Below, piece after piece: positions 58,037-64,000 of a stretch of 64,000 nt of DNA. The first letter of the stretch is position 1; every line of letters starts with the position of its first letter. The translations under genes were made by a program, and so were the position numbers. This DNA comes from Hormiphora californensis (lineage: Eukaryota > Ctenophora > Tentaculata > Cydippida > Pleurobrachiidae), in assembly GCA_020137815.1 (NCBI GenBank), contig CM035350.1, positions 7,203,447 through 7,267,446 of the forward strand. Reading direction: 5' to 3'. The notes under the pieces are model-generated. The model had not been told where the DNA came from and made no database searches. It saw only the letters and a list, made by a program, of their open reading frames with translations.

Positions 58037-58858
58037 ATGAGCTCAGTTAAAGAGCGGTTGAAAGCCCAGATAGAGGTCGAGTCTTCCGCTTCTTCTGCAT
58101 CTTCCTCGCAGTCAGCGAAGGAAAAGCAATCAACGCAAGAATCTGAGGAGCAGGCGAAAATGCAGGTACCCTATTTACAGCGAACCGAGCATCGATGATT
58201 AGTTATTCCTTGTCTTGTTCAAATCGGCAGTTGTCTCTCTTTTCCAACTACAGCTCTCACTCTCACCTCTGCAGATTTTAGTTGCCTCACTGGGAGATGA
58301 CCAGTTGGATCGGTATGAGGCATTTCGGAGGTCCAAGTTCCCCCAGGCTCAGGTCAAGAAGATGGTCCAGGGAATGACAGGGGTGGCACCTTCAGCCAAC
58401 TGTACAATAGCTCTATCAGGTAATCAGAATCTCCCAACTGTTGTTTTCCACCCTGGATTAAAAATAGTATAGTGTGTAGTAGACAGTAGTAATATTGTGA
58501 TCACATGGGAGGAGGGAAGTAGATATATGAGAAAAGAGAAACAGTGAATTTAGTAGCATGGTGTATGTTCTTGTACAGCTGCAGTCAGAAGATTTGAACA
58601 GTTGTGTGTGTGTGTATTGAGCTGTGCCTAATTAGAAAACTATGAAGATGCTAAACAAATCATCCCATGTTTCTCATGTCAGGTATTGCGAAGGTGTTGG
58701 TGGGTCAGATCGTTGAAGAGTCGTTAGACATCCAGGGGACACAGAAAGAGAGTGGACCAATTCACCCTAAACACATCAGAGAAGCAATCAGGAAAATGAG
58801 AAACAAAGGACTTCTGGGGATCAGTAAACACAGGAAATGCAAACTAAAACGACTGTGA
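58037..58858 (+). CDS. TAF11: TFIID subunit TAF11
   Basis: Exons 58037-58165, 58275-58419 and 58683-58858 give 149 residues. A Ser/Glu/Lys-rich N-terminus ends KMQ. The histone-fold TAFII28 domain follows: ILVASLGDDQLDRYEAFRRSKFPQ, then GIAKVLVGQIVEESLDI and PIHPKHIREAIRKMRNKG. It pairs with TAF13 in TFIID to help load TBP. The N-terminal extension is short (about 43 aa against about 110 in human). A CTTTCTAG acceptor ends 2 nt before the ATG, 173 bp after the previous gene's stop codon. Confidence 0.93.
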
Positions 58859-59009
58859 AGAGACACAACTGTGATTTCACAGTGTATCAGAAAGCCAAAT
58901 TCGCCCATGAACTGAAGAAATATATTCCGTTTGGGAAGACAGTTGAGGCTAATATATTTGTTATATTGTTGCTTCATGATTTGACCTCCAAATTACAACA
59001 GTACCGTAT

Positions 59010-59053
59010 CAACCACACACACACACACACACACACATACAGTACACACACAT
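59010..59053 (+). repeat. (CA)n microsatellite
   Basis: CACACA tract just upstream of the first PIK3R exon. Confidence 0.85.
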
Positions 59054-59104
59054 GTATGTTCTACTACTCACCCTCCCTCTCTTACCGATATAGCTATGTC
59101 ATGA

Positions 59105-62100
59105 ATGGTGTCTCTAGAAGAACAGGTCAGTATCAACCAACTTCTGTTGCCTAGCTAGACCTTGTTTTGTGCAACACTTCTTGTACTATGTTTTAGTATA
59201 CCCATTGATTACCAATACAAATATACCGCCAATTATCCTCTTAATCCCCCTCTTCTGTACCCATCTAATCCCCCTCTTCTGTACCCATCTAATCCCCCTC
59301 TTCTGTACCCATCTAATCCCCCTCTTCTGTACCCATCTAATCCCCCTCTTCTGTACCCATCTAATCCCCCTCTTCTGTACCCATCTAATCCCCCTCTTCT
59401 GTACCCATCTAATCCCCCCTCTCCCCAGGATTGGTATTGGGGTAGTGTAGAGAGGGACGTGGTGTGTGGTGAGTTAGAAGACAGGCTAGATGGTACATTC
59501 ATTGTAAGGGATGGCACTGCTCCACCTGATAAAACACTCCACGTGGTATACAAGGGTGTTACAAAGCACCTCAAGATACTGGTCAGGGGAGAGGGCCTAG
59601 TGGGACTCTCTCCGGACAAACTGATATTTGGGAGTGTAGTGGAACTCATCAACCACTATAGGTACTTTAAATATCTGATATCGGGGGAGGGGAGCCATTA
59701 ATCTATCGAACCCTCATAGAGCGTGCTCGCTCGTCATTTTATAAAATAGAATGACGGTGTGTCGATCTGCGTCGATCTATTACCACAGCTACACACATCT
59801 ACCCTCCACTGCCACACTTGCCCACAAAACTCTCTCATTGCAGTGAGACGACGCTGGCAACACACAACATTAATTTAAATGTACGACTGACTAACCCACT
59901 GAAAAAGAGGGAGAATGAGGACATTTTGGCACTGTTCGGTAACTCCGAGGATCCAACGTGGCACTCCTATGTGAATGTGTTTCTGGAATCGGAGATTAGG
60001 TACATATTCAATTTCTCTCCCAACCTACGTCCTACAACAACCTCCCCAACCTAAAACCTCTCCCAACACCCCCCAACCTAAAACCTCTCCCGACATCCCC
60101 CAACCTACAACCTCCCCCAACCTAAAACCTCTCCTAACCTCCCCCATGCTAAAACCTCTCCCAACACACCCCCCCCCCCCCCCAACCTAAAATCTCTCCC
60201 AACCTCCCCCATCCTAAAACATCTCCCAACGTCCCCCAACCTAAAACCTCTCCCAACGTCCCCCAACCTAAAACCTCCCTTAACCTAACACCTCCCCCAT
60301 CCCTGCAGGGCCAAGAAAATGGAGCGTGTACTGGAGAGTTTGGAAGCTAAAAAAGAAGAACTTCAACAGTTATCCTACGAGATAACAGCGGAGAACCTCC
60401 TTAAAGAGTTGAGAGAAGAGCAGTTGTTACACGAGAATATGGCACTCAACCACTTTAGCAAGGAATATCACGAGAAGGTGAGGAAGAACTTTGCTGACCA
60501 GAGGAAGAGGATACTGACCTCGGAGGAAAATCTTGAGGTAAGTTGGGGGGTCTAGAGGGGGTAAAGGGGGTTGTGGAGGTAAATTGGGCTGGGGTCTATT
60601 ATAGGGGGGTTGTGGAGGTACATTTTGGGGTCTAGAGGGGTTGTTGATGTAAATTTTGGGGGCTAGAGGGGAGGTCGTTGTGGCTTCTCATTGCTTATTA
60701 ATAGGACAGTGGGAATAAGCAGCTTTCGTAGCAAGGGTGATTGGGGTGAAACGTTTGGTTGGGAATGTTGGAATTTCTCGGTGGAATTTGAGGCGAGTGA
60801 AGGGTGGGGTGAAGAAAATTCAAGAAGTTGTGGCTGAGTTCTCTAGAACCGGAACTTGCTTTATCTGTTTTACTGATAAGGTGAAATGTCCAATAAACTT
60901 ATAAGAGGCCTATTTTATTACACAAGTGTCTCCCCGTACTGAATACCACCCCGTACTGAATACCACCCTGTACTGAATACCACCCCGTACTGAATACCAC
61001 CCGTACTGAATACCACCCCGTAAAAAGGTGTTGTTGAGTAACCCCTAATACTCAACCCCCCCTCCCCTCACTCAAGCCCTTACTCATCCCGTTACTTACA
61101 ACCCCTAATACTCAACCCCCCCCCCCCTCACTCAAGCCCTTACTCATCCCATTACTTACAACCTCTAATTATACTCAACCCCATCTCTGCCCTTACTCAA
61201 CAATTAAGAATGCCCCATCGCTGCCCTCAATCAACAATTAAGAAGGCCCTATTTCTGCCCTAACTCAACAATTAAGAAGGCCCCATCTCTGCCCTTACTC
61301 AACAATTAAGGTCCTATTTCTACCCTTACTCAACAATTAAGAATGCCCCATCTCTGCCCTTACTCAACAATTAAGAAGGTCCCATCTCTGCAGGAGATCC
61401 AGGTTCGGATGCAGGGAGCAGGGGGTGAACTGAGGTCCCTGAGTATTGCCCGGGATAAAATGAAGTCCGAGAAAGATGTCATATACAGGCACATGGATTG
61501 GTTGGAGAGGCTCCTTATGATGGAGGGGTGGGAACCAGCTAACATACAACGGTGCTTCAGGCCATTCTACCAGGACACAGGTTTATACATCCCCCCAACA
61601 AACTGAATATCTCTCATAGTTGGTACCCCCACTCAGTCCCCCCCCCCCCCCCAACAAACTGAATATCTCTCATAGTTGGTACCCCCACTCAATCCCCCCC
61701 CCAACAAACTGAATATCTCTCATAGTTGGTACCCCCCACTCAATCCCCCCCCCCCCCCCACAAACTGCACTCAAACCCTCCCTACCCTATTATATTACTC
61801 TCTTCTCTCCCCCAACTCTCAATGATTGCCCGCAGGTTCCAGATTGTCTATACAGGGAATAAAGGAGATGTGGTTTGTGGGGTACATGGAAATGAAAGAT
61901 GCACGGGAGATCCTAAAGGGACGTGATAATGGGACATTTCTAGTGCGACTTAACGAGCGTAACGAATACATTCTCTCCCTTGTCAATCAGGTTAGAGCGG
62001 GAGCTTGATTGTGGATTCTGGGCGGGGTGGGGGTGACAATACGTAATAAGATTATTGGGAGATTATTACACTCGCCCAGTTTTCTAGAAACATGTTTATG

Positions 62101-62375
62101 GGGCAATAGGGTGAGACAAACAATGACAGAATGGCGTTTATATGTCACATTTTATTTCAATATCACAAATGTATATTCCCCGCCTGCAGGGTAAAGATAG
62201 CCACATAAAGATAAGAGAAGCAAATCATACCTTCTACCTGAAACCCTCGTGTCGGTTCAACTCGGTCGAAGAGCTAGTTAGCTTCTTTACTGAGCGGTCT
62301 TTGGCTCAGCAGCATGAAAAGTTTACTGTCTCCCTGGAGTTTCCTGCTAACGATCCATGCTTCTTGGAATGCTAG
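59105..62375 (+). CDS. PI3-kinase regulatory subunit, short p50/p55-like form
   Basis: Exons 59105-59125, 59429-59661, 59844-59999, 60309-60537, 61394-61580, 61836-61990 and 62190-62375 total 1,167 nt, 388 residues. A seven-residue leader (MVSLEEQ) runs into the N-SH2 domain (DWYWGSVERDVVCGELED, GTFIVRD, FGSVVELINHYR). A coiled-coil inter-SH2 region (MERVLESLEAKKEELQQLSYE...) and C-SH2 (WFVGYMEMKDAREILKGRDN, GTFLVRLNE, FNSVEELVSFF) follow. The inter-SH2 coil holds the p110 catalytic subunit and the SH2 domains bind phosphotyrosine. SH3 and RhoGAP domains of p85 are absent, and there is no room for them before TAF11. A GATATAG acceptor ends 11 nt before the ATG. The iSH2 is somewhat short. Confidence 0.88.
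59240..59420 (+). repeat. 24-bp minisatellite in PIK3R intron 1
   Basis: About seven tandem copies of a 24-bp unit, TAATCCCCCTCTTCTGTACC plus CATC, run straight into the acceptor of the N-SH2 exon at 59428. Confidence 0.92.
60020..60300 (+). repeat. C-rich 17-bp minisatellite in PIK3R intron 3
   Basis: Degenerate copies of AACCTAAAACCTCTCCC with C-runs, ending at the acceptor CCTGCAG (60308). Confidence 0.85.
60935..61390 (+). repeat. three minisatellites in PIK3R intron 4
   Basis: CCCGTACTGAATACCAC repeats lie at 60935-61020. A 70-bp tandem duplication around ACCCCTAATACTCAACC lies at 61035-61165. A unit of about 35 bp with CCATCTCTGCCC..ACTCAACAATTAAGAA runs at 61170-61390. The true acceptor (CCATCTCTGCAG) is the last, altered unit. 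Confidence 0.85.
61600..61765 (+). repeat. tandem repeat in PIK3R intron 5
   Basis: Three copies of a unit with CAACAAACTGAATATCTCTC, ATAGTTGGTACCC and a long C-run, separated by poly-C tracts. Confidence 0.85.
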
Positions 62376-62510
62376 GATCTGTCCAGTTAGGGACCTCTTT
62401 TTTGCACGTACACGTGGCTATTTCTCTTTCTTTCATCGAGAAATCTCCCTTGTTACTTGGATTATAATCTAAATTCAGAATTGCTTACACACATATTCAG
62501 GGGCTGTCTC

Positions 62511-62947
62511 TGAGACCGCAAAATTCATTGTGTGGTCCGCACAAAAGACTAGCAAATTTGGGTGGGTTGTACAAATAAGCACACTGAGCGCGCAAATGAT
62601 GGAGTTTCGCCAATTTTTTTGTACTGTGGGATTCACAAGGCTTTCACCTACTGCTTAGTGAAAACCCTGTGGAAAACGGTTGATCACAAGCTTTGCAGTG
62701 ATCTAAACCGCTGGGAACTTCATTTCATAGTATATTTCATATTTGGTGGGGTACGGCTCTTTATCCGCCTATCACTAAAAATTGAGATAGAAACTCGAAA
62801 AAAATCGTCTCATGAGTCATCCAAAATCGTCCATTCTACCGATTCCCGGGTCGTTTGGGGTTCCAGGCCCAACCGTCTGGGAGCCTATTGCCACATAAGT
62901 AAAAAAAGCCGGTTGATTTTTCGACCGGGTCATTTTGCGGTCTCACC
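62511..62947. mobile_element. putative TIR element
   Basis: TGAGACCGCAAAAT at 62511 is exactly inverted at 62934-62947. No transposase. The borders are uncertain. Confidence 0.45.
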
Positions 62948-63199
62948 AAGTATCACGTGATCTGATCACATGATCTGAGGTGTTGAAAATTGGACTTTTA
63001 CAAGTAAACATATGAATCTCTCTCCCTCCCACTATTCTACACTATAATCTCACTTGTGTGTGCACAGTTACACAGAAAAGGGGGGGGACCTTCCACCCTT
63101 CTGCTTCACAGGACTGTGGACCAAGGGCAGTGCTGATCAAACTGTAAACATTTGCAACTAATTGATATCAAAGCAAAAATCACTCTACCCGACTAATTT

Positions 63200-63480
63200 C
63201 AATAGGCTGAATCACATGAGCAACTTTTTAAAGATCTCAGAGGTCGATAAAGTGATCTAATTGGTTATAATAGGGTCTAATTGATCGAAATTACAACTTC
63301 TCCCCTGAAAACGCTATGAAGTCGTATGAGGGCACTATACCCACTGACTTGGATACCCTGATTCACATGAGCATCTTTTCTAAGCTCTTAGAGATCGAGA
63401 AAGTGCTCTAATTGGGTCCAATTGACCAAAATGATTACCACTTTTCCCTGTAATCTTTAAAGTTCATTTGGAGACACTTA
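63200..63480. repeat. diverged tandem duplication of about 150 bp
   Basis: Parallel words (GA.TCACATGAGCA.CTTTT, CTCTAATTGG.T, AATTGA.C.AAAT) recur with an offset of about 150 bp. Confidence 0.55.
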
Positions 63481-63624
63481 GACTACCCACTAGTACTCGA
63501 AAATTAGTCTAAAATGCCGAAAAATGAGTAAGTTGGCATACTTTGATCGCAAATATCCACAGAACGGTTAGAGATAGACCATAAATTTCTTCACAACTCT
63601 TAGATTAACTTTTTCTTCTGAACA

Positions 63625-64000
63625 AAATGGCACCAGTGAAAAGTCTCTAAACCACTCCAGAGTGGCTATAGCCGTATAGCCAAAAAACGGTTATGTGCAT
63701 CTCCTGCTCATCTAATTATCCAATTATCTAATTAACCAGATGAGACTTAATTTCCGCACCTACCCCCACTAATGCGAGAACGCTACACATTTTAGTGTCC
63801 TTAGATTTGCCTCTACTCCTTTCCTAAGCCCTGTTTTGGTTTTCGCCAGAAGGCTAAAAACATGGGTAAAAGGGCGTGGCCGAAAAACCCAACTTTTTCA
63901 TTGATAAAACCGCGGCCAATTTTTTTGGTGCTTCCAGGGACCTATTAGAGCCTACTAGAAGTGGAATTAGCTTGATAACAATTATGTCCTTTTTCAGCAT
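63625..64000. mobile_element. half of a palindromic element related to 33471-34476
   Basis: From AAATGGCACCAGTGAAAAGT to the end of the window the sequence aligns, with many substitutions, to the right arm at about 34090-34460. The window ends before the terminus. No left arm was found upstream, so this copy may be a single-arm or rearranged one. Confidence 0.7.

Noticed and set aside
59162-59701. 179-residue ORF with LLYPSNPP repeats fused to an SH2 domain
   Set aside because: The repeat part is the intron-1 minisatellite. The SH2 exon starts after the acceptor at 59428.

Overview
The window is nuclear DNA of an animal. Protein genes are split by GT-AG introns, mostly 60-400 bp. The gene set is metazoan: axonemal dynein heavy chain, gamma-tubulin complex protein 4, MIC60/mitofilin, U2A', TAF11, a PI3-kinase regulatory subunit, mitochondrial PLD6 and a class A GPCR. 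Compact spacing, simple-sequence-rich introns and many small inverted-repeat transposons suggest an early-branching metazoan, perhaps a sponge. The sequence alone does not settle the taxon.

Layout. 0.05-3.65 kb holds a minus-strand gene for an unrecognised secreted protein, interrupted by transposon remnants. 4.36-6.64 kb holds the 3' part of a plus-strand SLC35F-type transporter. 6.65-11.2 kb is repeat country with several palindromic elements. 11.6-12.8 kb is a small uncharacterised gene and 13.8-14.1 kb an 18-bp minisatellite. 14.47-40.44 kb is one minus-strand DNAH7-like axonemal dynein heavy chain of about 48 exons. Its introns hold three palindromic transposons and, on the opposite strand, a complete GPCR gene. 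40.6-41.6 kb is UBE2U-like (minus).

From 42.5 kb a tight plus-strand series follows: PLD6, TUBGCP4, a truncated MIC60 copy, MIC60, SNRPA1, a small Cys-rich membrane protein, TAF11 and a p55/p50-like PIK3R. One 6.2-kb MIC60 intron contains three minus-strand tandem copies of a secreted LamG/pentraxin-like gene. 62.4-64.0 kb is repeats.

Main points to follow up. (1) The dynein reading frame is broken at five places. Each needs exactly one surplus base skipped, four lie at a CAGG motif, and no other defect was seen in the exons. (2) Almost every gene has a 3' splice acceptor 0-19 nt upstream of its start codon, often only 150-240 bp after the previous stop codon. This pattern would fit spliced-leader trans-splicing of operon-like clusters, or systematic 5'-UTR introns. 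(3) Large TA-flanked whole-element palindromes sit in transcribed introns. (4) A tandem duplication made a 103-residue mini-MIC60 and a GCP4 3'-end relic. All gene models were derived by hand from splice sites and reading-frame continuity. Family names rest on recognised motifs, not on a database search.
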